A stretch of DNA of 64,000 nt from Mycoplana dimorpha (GCF_003046475.1 NZ_PZZZ01000006.1:62001-126000); one strand, 5' to 3'; counted from the stretch's first letter, positions 9,655 to 19,907 are shown. Notes: a model not told the origin generated them from the letters alone. Program-made: numbers and translations.

Positions 9655-11010
9655 TCAGGCCGGCTGTTGCAGCAGCCGCTCCAGCGATTGCGCGATCTCG
9701 AAGATCCTGCGGTCCATGCCGGCCGTGCCCGACACCATCAGCCCGACCGGTGCCGCGCCGGGCGCGCCGATCGGCAGCGAAATGGCGCAGCCGTCGAACA
9801 TGTTGACGAAGGCGGCGTTGCGCAGCACGTAGAGGTTGATGCGGGCGAAATCCGCATCGTCGGCAAGCTCGGCGATCCGCGGCGGCACGATGCCGACGGT
9901 CGGCATCAGCACCGCATCGTAAGGGGCGAAGCGGCGCTCGATGGCGTCGATCAGCCGGCGGCGCGCCGGTCCGAGCTCGATGTAATCGGTGGCGGACTGG
10001 GATGCGCCGGCACGAATCCGCACGGCCACCCGCGGGTCGTACATCTCGCCGCGCCGCTCCAGCAGTTCCCGGTGCCAGGCATGGCTCTCGGCGGCGCTGA
10101 AGCCGCCCTTGGCGTTGATCTTCGGAATGTCGGCGAATTCCGGCGCCTCGATCTCCTCGATCACGGCGCCGGCGGCGGAGAGCCGCGACAGCGCCGAGCG
10201 GAACGCCTCCGCCACCGTGGCATCCATGCCGTCGAGGACGATCGTCGTCGGCACCGCCAGCCGGAGCCGCGAGACGGCGACATCGCGCGGCGGCACCGTG
10301 TCCTCGCCGGCCAGGATCGCGTCCAGCGTTGCGCAACAGGCGACCGAGCGGGCGATCGGTCCGATCGAATCGAGCGTCGTCGACAGCGGCACGGCGCCTG
10401 AGCGCGGCACGCGACGGGCGGTCGGCTTGTAGCCGACGAGGCGGTTGAAGGCCGCCGGGATGCGGCAGGAGCCGCCGGTGTCGGTGCCGAGCGCCGCGTG
10501 GGCCATGCCTTCGGCGACGGAGATCGCAGCGCCCGACGAGGAGCCGCCCGGTATCCGGCCGCCGTCTCGGTCCCAGACGCTGCGCGGCGTGCCGTAGTGC
10601 GGATTCAGCCCGAGCCCGGAATAGGCGAACTCGGTCATGTTGGTCCGGCCGATCACCACGAAGCCGGCCCGGCGCAGCCGCGCCACCGCCGGCGCGTCGG
10701 CCTTTGCCGGAGCCGCGTCAGCGAGCGCCCGCGAGCCGGCCGTGGTCACCTCTCCTTCGATGTCGAACAGGTCCTTGATCGAGACCGGAATTCCGGCCCA
10801 GCGGGATGGCGCCGCCCCGGCCCGGCGCAACAGGTCCATCGCGTCGGCCGCCTGCCGCGCCGCCTCGCCCGACACCTTGACGAAGGTAGTCCTGCCCTCG
10901 CTTGAGGCCTCGATCCGCGCAAGACATTCCTCCACAAGGGCGCGGCTGGTGGTGCGCCCGGAGCCGAGATCGTCGGCGAGTTGCGCCAGTGTCGGTGCGG
11001 TGTCGGTCAT
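9655..11010 (-). CDS. Amidase signature family hydrolase
   Basis: A 451-residue amidase of the amidase-signature (GatA-like) family. The Ser-cisSer-Lys catalytic triad is visible: lysine in IPVSIKDLFD, cis-serine in GGSSSGAAISVA and the nucleophile in GTDTGGSCRIPAAF. It would hydrolyse amides, but the substrate is unknown. There are no gatC or gatB neighbours, so it is not the tRNA amidotransferase subunit. The start is the ATG at 11010 preceded by GAGGA; the upstream extension of the frame has no ribosome site and is low in coding character. Confidence 0.88.
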   Translation of the reverse strand: MTDTAPTLAQLADDLGSGRTTSRALVEECLARIEASSEGRTTFVKVSGEAARQAADAMDLLRRAGAAPSRWAGIPVSIKDLFDIEGEVTTAGSRALADAAPAKADAPAVARLRRAGFVVIGRTNMTEFAYSGLGLNPHYGTPRSVWDRDGGRIPGGSSSGAAISVAEGMAHAALGTDTGGSCRIPAAFNRLVGYKPTARRVPRSGAVPLSTTLDSIGPIARSVACCATLDAILAGEDTVPPRDVAVSRLRLAVPTTIVLDGMDATVAEAFRSALSRLSAAGAVIEEIEAPEFADIPKINAKGGFSAAESHAWHRELLERRGEMYDPRVAVRIRAGASQSATDYIELGPARRRLIDAIERRFAPYDAVLMPTVGIVPPRIAELADDADFARINLYVLRNAAFVNMFDGCAISLPIGAPGAAPVGLMVSGTAGMDRRIFEIAQSLERLLQQPA

Positions 11011-11384
11011 GTCGTCGTCCTCTGCAATGGTGCGGCTGGCTGTCGAGCGGCCAGCGCTGTTCGTCGCCAACTGGATTGTCATGCCTTGCCGGCGCCGGCA
11101 AGGGCTTCGGACGACCGACGTTGCCTCATGGCATCGGCCCGCGCCGCCATACAGTTGCATCGCAGCAAGGACCGGAACGGCCGACGGGCCGCTCCGCTTC
11201 AAACCTCATGTCCGGACCGGCCGCACACGCCGGTTGCGGCGGATCGGCAAAAAATCCGCCGCGCTTCCCTGTTGCACGAGGCGGCGATCTGCTACCAGCC
11301 TGCAGGACATATCCTCGCTCCGCAGCGTGCCACCTCGACCGTGGGTGCTGGGTCCGGAGCGGCATCGTTCGCAGGCAGGCACCC
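11011..11384. other. Divergent intergenic region between amidase and EamA transporter
   Basis: About 370 bp without a supported gene. It must hold the promoters of the two divergent genes, but I see no clear -35/-10 pair, operator or terminator. Open frames cross it only as upstream extensions of the flanking genes. Confidence 0.4.
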
Positions 11385-12281
11385 TTGGCCCAGACCCAGT
11401 CCTTGTCCACACCGGCACCGGCCCATCGGCTGGCCCTGCTCGCCATCGTCGCCGGCGGCATTGCCATCGGCGGATCGCCGATCTTCGTCCGGCTGTCGGA
11501 GGTGGGACCGCTTGCGACCGCCTTCTGGCGCGTCGCGCTGGCGCTGCTCCCCTTGAGCCTCTTCTCCCTGCTTGCCCGCGGCAAGGCCGGCGACACCGGT
11601 CCCAAGACGCTTGCCGATTGCGCGCTGCTGGCTTTGCCGGGCGCCATCCTTGCCGTCAACCTCGCCGCCTGGCACCTGTCGATCCACGTCACCTCGGTCG
11701 CCAACGCCACCCTGCTTGCCAATCTCGCACCGGTTTTCGTCACCATCTTCGGACGTCTCCTCTTCGGCTTTGCGATCACCCGCACCTTCCTCGCCGGCCT
11801 GGCGATCGCCGCGGTCGGCATCGTGGTGCTGAAGGGCGGGCCGGCGGCGCTCGGCGGCGGCAACCTTGCGGGCGATGCCATCGCGACGATCGCCGCGATG
11901 TTCTACGCCGGCTACATCCTCGCCGTCGGCCAGTTGCGCAACCGCTACGACACGCTGCGCATCATGCGCTGGGGATCGGCCTCGGCCGCCTGCTGCATGC
12001 TCCCAATCGCTTTGTGGTTCGAGCCGACGCTGCTGCCCTCCACCGCCGCCGGCTGGAGCACCGTGTTCGGCCTGGCCTTCGTCAGCCATGCCGGCGGCCA
12101 GGTGCTGATCACCTTTGCGCTCGCCTACCTGCCTGCCGCCTTCTCCTCACTGACGCTGCTGTTGCAGCCGGTCGTCGCCGCCCTGCTCGCCTGGGGCCTG
12201 CTGGCCGAGCCGCTCGGCGCGATGCAGGCGATCGGCGGCCTGATCGTGCTCGCCGGCATCCTGACGGCCCGCCGCGGCTAG
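11385..12281 (+). CDS. EamA/DMT-superfamily transporter
   Basis: About 298 residues with ten predicted membrane helices in two EamA repeats (for example LALLAIVAGGIAIG at the start and LIVLAGILTA at the end). Members export amino acids or other metabolites across the inner membrane; the substrate is unknown. The start is uncertain. The TTG at 11385 gives a family-typical length; an ATG at 11208 would add about 59 residues that look like non-coding sequence. The gene is divergent from the amidase. Confidence 0.82.
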   Translation: MAQTQSLSTPAPAHRLALLAIVAGGIAIGGSPIFVRLSEVGPLATAFWRVALALLPLSLFSLLARGKAGDTGPKTLADCALLALPGAILAVNLAAWHLSIHVTSVANATLLANLAPVFVTIFGRLLFGFAITRTFLAGLAIAAVGIVVLKGGPAALGGGNLAGDAIATIAAMFYAGYILAVGQLRNRYDTLRIMRWGSASAACCMLPIALWFEPTLLPSTAAGWSTVFGLAFVSHAGGQVLITFALAYLPAAFSSLTLLLQPVVAALLAWGLLAEPLGAMQAIGGLIVLAGILTARRG

Positions 12282-12354
12282 CAGGACGGCCGCCGGATTG
12301 CCCCTTGGAACCACTCCGGCGGAACCACTCCCCGGCGTCGGGCGTTGGCGGAGG

Positions 12355-12516
12355 ATGAAGGTCTTCACCGTCCGAAACGGCAAGCAGGCAATGCTGGCGG
12401 TCGTCATCGTCTCGGCGCTGATCGCCGCCGTCGTCTATGTTGCCAGCCTTCCGGTCACCGATCGCAGCGGCTCTGTCGATCCCAACGAGAGCATCGTCAA
12501 TCCGGATCCGAAATAG
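12355..12516 (+). CDS. Small single-span membrane protein
   Basis: A 53-residue protein beginning MKVFTVRNGK, with one hydrophobic helix (roughly 12-31, AMLAVVIVSALIAAVVYVAS) and a polar tail ending NPDPK. I recognise no family. A GGAGG-like sequence abuts the ATG, closer than usual, so the exact start is unsure; a TTG at 12298 is the alternative. It sits between a DMT transporter and a metal ATPase on the same strand and may be transcribed with either. Confidence 0.55.
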   Translation: MKVFTVRNGKQAMLAVVIVSALIAAVVYVASLPVTDRSGSVDPNESIVNPDPK

Positions 12517-12659
12517 GCATCTGGTCGGAGCCCCCTGCGCATTCAACGCCCCGATGGGCCGGGATATGGACAGGCCGGGAAAGGCACCCTAAGTCATTAG
12601 GCCGAGCACCGCTCGGTCGGGCGCTCCACGGCCAACCATCGAATCGCGACGGAGCGATC

Positions 12660-14498
12660 TTGCCCGCTGTACCGAGAACCCTCTTCACTTTGCGTTCGAT
12701 GCTCGTCGTCATCGCCACGGCCGGCCTTGCCGCCGGCACGGTCAGTTGGCTTTTCGGGAGCGGCACATGGGCCGACCGCATCTGGTTCACCGCCACGGTA
12801 CCGGTGCTTGCAGCGCTCGTCGTCGAGATCGTGACGTCACTGCGTCGCGGCGAAGTCGGCCTCGACCTGGTCGCGGCCCTTTCGATGACCGCGGCGCTCG
12901 CCTTCGGCGAGCCGCTCGCCGCAAACGTCGTGGCGCTGATGTATTCCGGCGGGCAGTTGCTGGAGAGCTATGCCGAGGGTCGGGCCCGCCATGAGATGAC
13001 GGCGCTGCTCGGCCGCGTCGCCCATACGGCGATGCGCTATGCCGGCGAGGCGCTGCAGGAGGTGCCGGTCGAAGCGATCCGACCCGGCGAGCGGATCCTC
13101 GTCCGCCACGGCGAGGTGGTGCCGGTCGACGGCACGCTCGCCTCGGACGCTGCGGCGCTCGACCAGTCGAGCCTCACCGGCGAGAGCACGACGGTCGAAA
13201 AGGCGAGAGGCGACGAAATCCTCAGCGGCTCCACCAATCTCGGCAATGCGTTCGATCTCCTGGCCGTGCGGCCGGCTGCGGAAAGCACCTATGCGAACAT
13301 CGTGCGGCTGGTGCGGCAGGCACAGGAGAGCAAGGCGCCGAGCGTGCGCATCGCCGATCGCTACGCAGTCTGGTTCCTGGTGCTGACGCTGCTGATTGCC
13401 GGGATCGCCTGGTGGATCTCCGGCGACCGCATCCGGGCGCTTGCGGTGCTCGTCGTCGCCACCCCCTGCCCGCTCATCCTTGCATTGCCGGTCGCGATCA
13501 TTTCCGGCATGTCCCGCTCCGCCAGGCTCGGGGTGCTGATCAAGACCGGCGGGGCCCTTGAGGCGCTCGCCAAGGTCACCACCGCCGTGCTCGACAAGAC
13601 CGGCACCCTGACGCATGGGCAGGCCAGCGTCGTGGAGGTGCGGACGGCCGAGGGCTGGGATGCACAGCAGGTGCTGCAACTGGCCGCATCGCTCGACCAG
13701 GCGTCCAGCCACGTCATCGCCGATGCACTGGTGGAGGACGCCCGCCGGCGCGGCCTGGTGCTGTCGACGCCGAGCGATGTCAGCGAGGCCGCCGGCACCG
13801 GGGTCTCGGGGCTGGTCGACGGCCGCCGCGTGACGATCGGCGGCAGCCGCTACGTCCGCGACAACAGCCGCAAGGGTGATCCCTACGCATTGCGCGCGGG
13901 CGTGCCGGACGATGCCGCCGTGGTGGCCGTCGCGGTCGACGGCGAGCTCGCCGGCATCATCGTCCTTGCCGACCACGTGCGGCCCGACGCCGCCGCCATG
14001 CTCGAGGCGTTCCACAAGGTCGGTATCCGCCGCATCGTGCTGGCATCCGGCGACCGCTCCGACGTGGTCGCGGCGATCGCCGGCAAGCTCGGCATCGGCG
14101 AGGCGCACGGCGAACTCGATCCCGCACAGAAGGTCGAGATCGTCCGGCGCGAAGCCGCCAAGGCCCCGACGATGATGGTCGGCGACGGCGTCAACGACGC
14201 GCCGGCGCTGGCGGCTGCCACCGTCGGCATCGCCATGGGCGCCCGCGGCGCCGCCGCCTCTTCCGAGAGCGCCGACGTGGTGCTGCTCGTCGACCGGCTC
14301 GACAACCTGATCAAGGCGATCCACGCCGCCCACCGCACGAAGAAGATCGCGCTGCAGAGCGTACTGGTCGGGCTGGGCCTCTCGGTCGTGGCCATGCTCG
14401 TCGCCGCCGCCGGCTACCTGCCCCCCGTCGCCGGCGCCTTCACGCAGGAACTGATCGACATCGCCGTGATCGTGAACGCACTGCGCGCCTTGCGGTAG
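12660..14498 (+). CDS. Heavy-metal P1B-type ATPase with TPCP membrane motif
   Basis: A 612-residue metal pump without any N-terminal metal-binding domain. It has TGES (actuator), DKTGTLTHG with the phosphorylated aspartate D312, and GDGVNDAPAL. The sixth-helix metal motif is TPCP (268-271), not the CPC of copper/zinc pumps. TPC-type motifs are reported for a subgroup of P1B-ATPases that includes rhizobial nickel/iron exporters, but those often carry a C-terminal hemerythrin domain, absent here. I chose the TTG at 12660 because GGAG lies five bases before it; ATG 12699 is possible. There is no metalloregulator gene next to it. Confidence 0.85.
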   Translation: MPAVPRTLFTLRSMLVVIATAGLAAGTVSWLFGSGTWADRIWFTATVPVLAALVVEIVTSLRRGEVGLDLVAALSMTAALAFGEPLAANVVALMYSGGQLLESYAEGRARHEMTALLGRVAHTAMRYAGEALQEVPVEAIRPGERILVRHGEVVPVDGTLASDAAALDQSSLTGESTTVEKARGDEILSGSTNLGNAFDLLAVRPAAESTYANIVRLVRQAQESKAPSVRIADRYAVWFLVLTLLIAGIAWWISGDRIRALAVLVVATPCPLILALPVAIISGMSRSARLGVLIKTGGALEALAKVTTAVLDKTGTLTHGQASVVEVRTAEGWDAQQVLQLAASLDQASSHVIADALVEDARRRGLVLSTPSDVSEAAGTGVSGLVDGRRVTIGGSRYVRDNSRKGDPYALRAGVPDDAAVVAVAVDGELAGIIVLADHVRPDAAAMLEAFHKVGIRRIVLASGDRSDVVAAIAGKLGIGEAHGELDPAQKVEIVRREAAKAPTMMVGDGVNDAPALAAATVGIAMGARGAAASSESADVVLLVDRLDNLIKAIHAAHRTKKIALQSVLVGLGLSVVAMLVAAAGYLPPVAGAFTQELIDIAVIVNALRALR

Positions 14499-14513
14499 CA
14501 GGGCGCCGCGGCG

Positions 14514-16298
14514 TCAGTGGTTGTGCCGCGGCGGCGTCTTGGCGATGCCGCGGAAGTCGGCGGCCCCTTCGATCACCGCGCCGTCGGAAAGTTGCGTCAC
14601 GGTCTGGCGGTAGAGGCGCTGCCAGGGGGTCGCGTCGGCCGGCACCGGCGGGATGCCGTCGGCCTTGCGGCGCGCGATCTCCGCCTCGTCCACGAGCATG
14701 TCGCAGCGGCCCTCGTTCAGGTCGATGCGGATCCTGTCACCGGTCCGCAGCCAGGCGAGCCCACCACCGGCGGCGCTTTCGGGCGAGGCGTTGAGGATCG
14801 AGGGACTGTCGGCGGTGCCCGACTGCCGGCCGTCGCCGATCGTCGGCAGGCTGGTGATGCCGCGTTTCAGGAGGTGGTCCGGCGGCTGCATGTTGACCAC
14901 TTCCGCCGAGCCCGGCCAGCCGAGTGGCCCGGCGCCGCGGATGACGAGGATGGACCGCTCGTCGATCTCCAGCGCCGGATCGTTGATGCGCCGGTGATAA
15001 TCCTCCGAGCCGTCGAACACCACCGCCCGTCCCTCGAACACGCCCTGGCGATCCGGTTCGTTCAGGTAACGCGTGCGAAATTCCTCCGAGATCACGCTCG
15101 TCTTCATGATGGCGAAATCGAACAGGTTGCCCTTCAGCACGAGGAAACCCGCCCGCTCCTTCAGCGGTTGGTCAAAGGGGCGGATTACCTCGCGATCGGT
15201 GACATGCCGGCCCTCGAGGTTTTCCGCCATCGTCCGCCCCGTCACCGTTCGGCAGCCGCCGTCGAGGCGGCCGGCGTCGAGCAGCTCGCGCATGATCGCC
15301 GGCACGCCGCCGGCGCGGTGGAAGCGCTCGCCGAGGAAGCGGCCGGCCGGCTGGACGTCGGCCAGCAGCGGGATGTCGTAGCCGTGCTCCTGCCAGTCCT
15401 CGGGGCGAAGCTCGACGCCGGCGTGTTTCGCCATCGCCATTAGGTGCGGCTGGGCATTGGTGGAGCCGCCGATCGCCGAATTGACCCGGATCGCGTTGAG
15501 GAATGCCGCGCGGGTCAGGACGTCGGACGGCTTGAGGTCCTCCAGCACCAGTTCGACCGCCCGCCTGCCGGTGCGGTAGGCGATCTGGCCACGTTCGCGG
15601 TAGGCGGCGGGTATCGCCGCGCAGCCGGTCAGCGACATGCCGAGCGCCTCGGCCAGCGCGTTCATGGTCGAGGCGGTTCCCATCGTGTTGCAGTGGCCGA
15701 CCGACGGCGCCGAATCCATCACCGCATCGACGAACTCGGCGGCGTCGATCTCGCCGGCGGCGAATTTCCGCCGCGAGCGCCACAGCACCGTGCCGGAGCC
15801 GACGAGGTCGCCCTCGTGCCAGCCATCGAGCATCGGTCCGCCGGAGAGCACGATCGCCGGGATATCGACCGTCGACGCGGCCATGAGCGCCGACGGCGTG
15901 GTCTTGTCGCAGCCGGTGGTCAGCACGACGCCGTCCAGCGGATAGCCGTAGAGCACTTCGACGAGGCCGAGATAGGCGAGGTTGCGGTCGAGGGCCGCGG
16001 TCGGACGCTTGCAGTTTTCGAAGATCGGATGCGTCGGGAATTCGATCGGGATGCCGCCGGCGTCACGGATGCCGTCGCGCACCCGCATGGCCAGCTCGAG
16101 ATGATGGCGGTTGCAGGGCGTCAGGTCGCTGCCGCTCTGGGCGATGCCGATCACCGGCTTGCCCGAGCGCAGCTCTTCCGGAGTGATGCCGTAGTTCATG
16201 AAGCGCTCCAGATAGAGTGCGGTCATGTCGACGTGGTCCGGATTGTCGAACCAGTCCTGCGAGCGCAACCGCCGGGCGCCCGTCCTTTTGTCTGCCAT
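14514..16298 (-). CDS. IlvD/Edd-family dehydratase, probably sugar-acid (arabinonate/xylonate-type)
   Basis: A 594-residue member of the IlvD/Edd family, which dehydrates dihydroxy or sugar acids with an iron-sulfur cluster and Mg2+. Three cluster cysteines are visible in [19 protein letters not shown] and [10 protein letters not shown]. Length and the start [19 protein letters not shown] resemble the sugar-acid dehydratase branch (L-arabinonate/D-xylonate) rather than biosynthetic IlvD. The neighbouring fuconate dehydratase and lactonase genes support a role in sugar-acid breakdown. The substrate remains inferred. Confidence 0.85.
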   Translation of the reverse strand: MADKRTGARRLRSQDWFDNPDHVDMTALYLERFMNYGITPEELRSGKPVIGIAQSGSDLTPCNRHHLELAMRVRDGIRDAGGIPIEFPTHPIFENCKRPTAALDRNLAYLGLVEVLYGYPLDGVVLTTGCDKTTPSALMAASTVDIPAIVLSGGPMLDGWHEGDLVGSGTVLWRSRRKFAAGEIDAAEFVDAVMDSAPSVGHCNTMGTASTMNALAEALGMSLTGCAAIPAAYRERGQIAYRTGRRAVELVLEDLKPSDVLTRAAFLNAIRVNSAIGGSTNAQPHLMAMAKHAGVELRPEDWQEHGYDIPLLADVQPAGRFLGERFHRAGGVPAIMRELLDAGRLDGGCRTVTGRTMAENLEGRHVTDREVIRPFDQPLKERAGFLVLKGNLFDFAIMKTSVISEEFRTRYLNEPDRQGVFEGRAVVFDGSEDYHRRINDPALEIDERSILVIRGAGPLGWPGSAEVVNMQPPDHLLKRGITSLPTIGDGRQSGTADSPSILNASPESAAGGGLAWLRTGDRIRIDLNEGRCDMLVDEAEIARRKADGIPPVPADATPWQRLYRQTVTQLSDGAVIEGAADFRGIAKTPPRHNH

Positions 16299-16556
16299 CT
16301 CACTTCTCCTGTCACCGCTCTGCGGTACGCGCCTCGTTCTGCGGCAAGCATTTCATCGCTTCGCCGGCGTTTCAACCGCGCGCTCGTCGCGACTGGCCGA
16401 ATCCCGGGCTGTCGCGGACGCTTCGCCGGCATTCATGCAGCCATCAATATTGTTGACTGGTCGGGGGCCGGCGAATGTGCGACAGCCGGATCTTCCCCTT
16501 CCAGCGGCCGGCAGACGCCTCGTGCAGGCGCCACGGCGAAGTGCGCGGACATCGCA

Positions 16557-17465
16557 ATGACGGACCTGACCCTATCCTCCGCATCTCCGTCCAGCAGCAC
16601 GCGCGCCGGCGTGCTGCTGATGCTGCTCAGCATCATGATGTTCGCGTTGAACGACGTGCTCGGCAAGTGGCTGGTCTCGACCTATTCGGCGCCGCAACTC
16701 ATCCTGATTCGAAGCGTCGCCGCGGTTGCGGTGCTGCTGCCCTTTTTCTGGCGTTCCGGCTGGCGCAAACTCGTGAGTGTGGAACGGCCGTTGCTGCAGG
16801 CTTTGCGCGCCCTGCTGTGCGCCGTCGAGGCGACCGCCTTCTACTACGTCGTCGGCCATATGCCGCTCGCCGACACCATAACCTACTGGCTGGCAGCACC
16901 GATCTATGTTGCGGCGCTCTCGCCGCTGATGCTGGGAGAGAAGGTCGGCTGGCGCCGCTGGACGGCGATCCTCGTCGGCTTCGCGGGCGTCGTCGTGGCG
17001 CTGGAGCCGTCGGCGGCAAGCTTCACCTTGCCGGCGCTGGTGGCGCTTGCGGGCAGTTTCGCCTTCACCTTCACCATGATCTTCGCCCGCAGCCTGCGCG
17101 GCACGCCCGACACGACGCTGGCGTTCTGGCAGATGGCCGTGGCCGTTGTCTTCTCGGTCGTCGCCATCGGCATCGACCCGACCGGCTGGATACCCGTCCG
17201 TCCCGTGGATTTCGGCCTGCTCGCCCTTCTCGGCGTCGTCGCCATGTCGGCGCACATGCTGGTGAACCGCTCGCTCAAGCTGGCCGATGCAGCGACCATC
17301 GTGCCGCTGAACTACACGATGCTGGTCTGGGGTATCCTGTTGGGCTGGCTGTTTTTCGGCGACGTGCCGCGGGGCGCCATGCTGGTCGGCGCAGTCCTCA
17401 TCGTCGCCTCCGGCCTGTTCATCTTCTTCCGCGAGCAGAAGCTGAAGCAGGCCGACCGGCGCTGA
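16557..17465 (+). CDS. EamA/DMT-superfamily transporter
   Basis: A 302-residue integral membrane protein with ten hydrophobic segments and two EamA repeats (MLLSIMMFALNDVLGKWL at the start, VLIVASGLFIFF at the end). It probably moves a metabolite across the inner membrane; the substrate is unknown. It is divergent from the IlvD/Edd dehydratase with about 260 bp between them, so it could share regulation, but no operator is visible. The frame is open far upstream; ATG 16557 is chosen because membrane-protein character begins right after it. Confidence 0.84.
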   Translation: MTDLTLSSASPSSSTRAGVLLMLLSIMMFALNDVLGKWLVSTYSAPQLILIRSVAAVAVLLPFFWRSGWRKLVSVERPLLQALRALLCAVEATAFYYVVGHMPLADTITYWLAAPIYVAALSPLMLGEKVGWRRWTAILVGFAGVVVALEPSAASFTLPALVALAGSFAFTFTMIFARSLRGTPDTTLAFWQMAVAVVFSVVAIGIDPTGWIPVRPVDFGLLALLGVVAMSAHMLVNRSLKLADAATIVPLNYTMLVWGILLGWLFFGDVPRGAMLVGAVLIVASGLFIFFREQKLKQADRR

Positions 17466-17522
17466 CGATAGAGGAATGAAGATCGCGGCGACGACAGTCG
17501 TTGACCGCACGGCCGCCCCCGC

Positions 17523-17918
17523 TTACTTGTAACGCCCGCGACGCTGCAGCACCTCGATCTTGTAGCCGTCCGGGTCGGTGATGAAGAAGAAGCGCGCGAG
17601 CAGCGCGCCGTCGCGGTCGAGCTCGACGATCCGACCGGGGTTGAGGCCAAGCGCCGCAAGCCTGGCGTGCTCGGCGTCGACATCCTGGACCGACACGGCG
17701 AGATGGCCGTAACCGTCGCCCGGTGCATAAGGCTCGGTGCGGCCCTTGTTGACCGTCAGTTCGAGCTCGAATTCGCTCTCCGGATTGCTCAGGTAGAGGA
17801 GCGTGAAGGTCTCGAAGTCGAGGCGTTCGGCGATGCCGAGGCCGAAGGCCGCGCGATAGAATTCGATGGAGCGTGCCTCGTCGAGCACGCGGATCATGGA
17901 ATGGATGAGCTTTGCCAA
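17523..17918 (-). CDS. Glyoxalase I-like VOC-family protein
   Basis: A 131-residue single VOC domain. The four metal ligands of glyoxalase I are recognisable: His in LIHSMIRV, Glu in EFELELTV, His in GYGHLAVSV and Glu in YKIEVLQ. This suggests lactoylglutathione lyase or a close relative, removing methylglyoxal. The start is a TTG with AGGGA five bases upstream; the longer frame to 18131 is arginine-rich and unlike a real N-terminus. A single gene between a DMT transporter and a SnoaL-like protein. Confidence 0.82.
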   Translation of the reverse strand: MAKLIHSMIRVLDEARSIEFYRAAFGLGIAERLDFETFTLLYLSNPESEFELELTVNKGRTEPYAPGDGYGHLAVSVQDVDAEHARLAALGLNPGRIVELDRDGALLARFFFITDPDGYKIEVLQRRGRYK

Positions 17919-18140
17919 GGCGGTTCCCTGCTGCTTGATTGCGGCGCGAACCGGCGCCGCGTGAGTAGCCGACGGGGTAGCAGCCCGATCGCGCAAAGGC
18001 AAATTTCCGCCGCAGGCGAGCGCCACCTGCGACCGAGTGCAGGCGCGCAAACGCCGCCGCTTCGCTGTTGCGGTCACCCGCGTGCGGGCGTGCTCCGTGG
18101 CCGCCCGCGGCCACCCCGCCGGAAGCCGCAAGGGGTTGGG

Positions 18141-18626
18141 TCAGGCGTCGAGCCGGTCTTCCTCCTCGGGGGGCTCGGTCGACACGGTGGCATCGCCGGT
18201 CCAAACCCCGGACGGTTTGACGAAGCCGATTGCTTCCGCCGCCATCAGCGTGTCGACGAACTCGGTGAACGCCACGATCCGGCCGTCGCGGAACGTCAGC
18301 TTGTCCAGAATTTCGGTGGGGAAGCGGCTGTCGTCTGCGATGTAACGGACCGAGCCGGTGCGATGGACCAGCACCGTGTCGCCGTCGACATACATGCTGT
18401 CGTAATCCATGCCGGACAGGTCCCAGGCCTCGACCAGGTCCGAAAAACGAGCCCGGATCTCGGCGGCGCCGTCGACGACATGCGTCAGCGGCCCAAGCCG
18501 GTAGTTGCCGGCGATGTGGAAGCTCGCGTCCGGATCGACGAAGCTCATCATCGCGTCAACGTCGTTATCATTCCGGGCCTGGTAGAGCGCCTGGGCGGTT
18601 CTTTCGAGTTCGCTGCGATCCGTCAT
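18141..18626 (-). CDS. SnoaL-like / NTF2-fold protein
   Basis: A 161-residue protein with the alpha+beta cone of the SnoaL/NTF2 family: helix TAQALYQARNDNDVDAMMSFV followed by DPDASFHIAG, VLVHRTGSVRY and a C-terminal acidic tail. The family includes isomerases, dehydratases and non-catalytic ligand binders, so no reaction can be assigned. GGAGGGAGG lies before the ATG. It lies downstream of the LldD and fuconate genes on the same strand, but more than 100 bp away. Confidence 0.75.
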   Translation of the reverse strand: MTDRSELERTAQALYQARNDNDVDAMMSFVDPDASFHIAGNYRLGPLTHVVDGAAEIRARFSDLVEAWDLSGMDYDSMYVDGDTVLVHRTGSVRYIADDSRFPTEILDKLTFRDGRIVAFTEFVDTLMAAEAIGFVKPSGVWTGDATVSTEPPEEEDRLDA

Positions 18627-18764
18627 GGATGCCTCCCTCCGCTGAAAGGAGAAAGTGTGCGCCCGACGGTCGAGGCTGGCAATTCGCGGCCCGCCATCAA
18701 TTCGGATGAGGCGAGCCGCCGATGCGATCGCCCGGCGGCGCGTGCCGCCGGATGACTGTAAATC

Positions 18765-19907
18765 TCAGAGCCCCTGATGTAGGTTGCGGCGCGACAGGTT
18801 GCGGACGTCGCGTTCGCCGCACAGCGCCAGGGTGGTGTCGAGCTCCTTGCGGATGATCTCGAGCGCCCGGGTGACGCCGCGCTTGCCGCCGGCGCCCAGC
18901 CCATAGAGGAACGGGCGACCGATATAGGTGCCCTTGGCGCCGTAGCAGAGCGCCTTCAGGACGTCCTGGCCGGAGCGGATGCCGCCATCGAGGTGCACCT
19001 CGATGTGGCCGCCGACCGCATCGACGATGCGTGGCAGCATGCTGATCGTCGACGGCGCGCCGTCCAGCTGGCGGCCGCCATGGTTGGAGACGATGATCGC
19101 GTCGGCGCCGGTAGACACGGCCATGCGCGCGTCTTCCTCGTCGAGGATGCCCTTGAGGATCAGCTTACCGCCCCAGCGCTCCTTGATCCAGGCGACGTCC
19201 TTCCAGGAGAGATGCGGGTCGAACTGCTCGCTCGTCCAGACCGAGAGCGAGGTAAGATCGGTGACGCTCTTCGCGTGGCCGACGATATTGCCGAAGGTGC
19301 GGCGCTTGGTGCCCAGCATCTGGGCGCACCAGAGCGGCCGCGTCGCCATCTGCCAGACGTGCTTCGGGGTGAACTTGGGCGGCGCGGACAGACCGTTGCG
19401 GATGTCCTTGTGGCGCTGGCCCTGAATCTGCAGGTCGAGCGTCAGCACCAGCGCCGAGCACCCGGCCGCCTTGGCGCGGTCGATCAGATTGAGGACGAAG
19501 TCACGATCCTGCATGACGTAGAGCTGGAACCAGAACGGCTTCGTCGTGACGGAGGCGACGTCCTCGATCGAGCAGATGCTCATGGTGGAAAGGGTGAAGG
19601 GGATGCCGAACTCCTCGGCGGCCTGGGCGGCCAGCATCTCACCGTTGGCGTGCTGCATGCCGGTCATCCCGGTCGGGGCGAGCGCCACCGGCATCGACAC
19701 CTTCTCGCCGAGCATCTCGCTGGCAAGCGACCGGTTGGCCATGTCGACCAGCACCCGCTGGCGCAGCTTCACCTTCTGGAAGTCATCCTCGTTCGCCTGG
19801 TAGGTGCCTTCGGTATAGGCGCCGGAATCGGCATAGTCGAAAAACATCTTCGGCACGCGGCGCTTCGCGCGCGCCTTCATGTCGGCGATCGTCAGGATAT
19901 CGTCCAC
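18765..19907 (-). CDS. lldD: FMN-dependent L-lactate dehydrogenase (alpha-hydroxy-acid dehydrogenase)
   Basis: A 380-residue TIM-barrel enzyme of the LldD/glycolate oxidase family. Seen are PVALAPTGMTGM (FMN binding), the substrate-binding lysine in LILKGIL, the catalytic histidine in VSNHGGRQLDG and LDGGIRSGQDVLKAL (phosphate binding). It oxidises L-lactate or a similar 2-hydroxy acid and passes electrons to the respiratory chain. The start is a GTG with GGGGGAG upstream. It follows the fuconate dehydratase gene by 64 bp on the same strand; the non-phosphorylated L-fucose route yields pyruvate plus L-lactate or L-lactaldehyde, which would explain the link. Confidence 0.9.
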   Translation of the reverse strand: MDDILTIADMKARAKRRVPKMFFDYADSGAYTEGTYQANEDDFQKVKLRQRVLVDMANRSLASEMLGEKVSMPVALAPTGMTGMQHANGEMLAAQAAEEFGIPFTLSTMSICSIEDVASVTTKPFWFQLYVMQDRDFVLNLIDRAKAAGCSALVLTLDLQIQGQRHKDIRNGLSAPPKFTPKHVWQMATRPLWCAQMLGTKRRTFGNIVGHAKSVTDLTSLSVWTSEQFDPHLSWKDVAWIKERWGGKLILKGILDEEDARMAVSTGADAIIVSNHGGRQLDGAPSTISMLPRIVDAVGGHIEVHLDGGIRSGQDVLKALCYGAKGTYIGRPFLYGLGAGGKRGVTRALEIIRKELDTTLALCGERDVRNLSRRNLHQGL

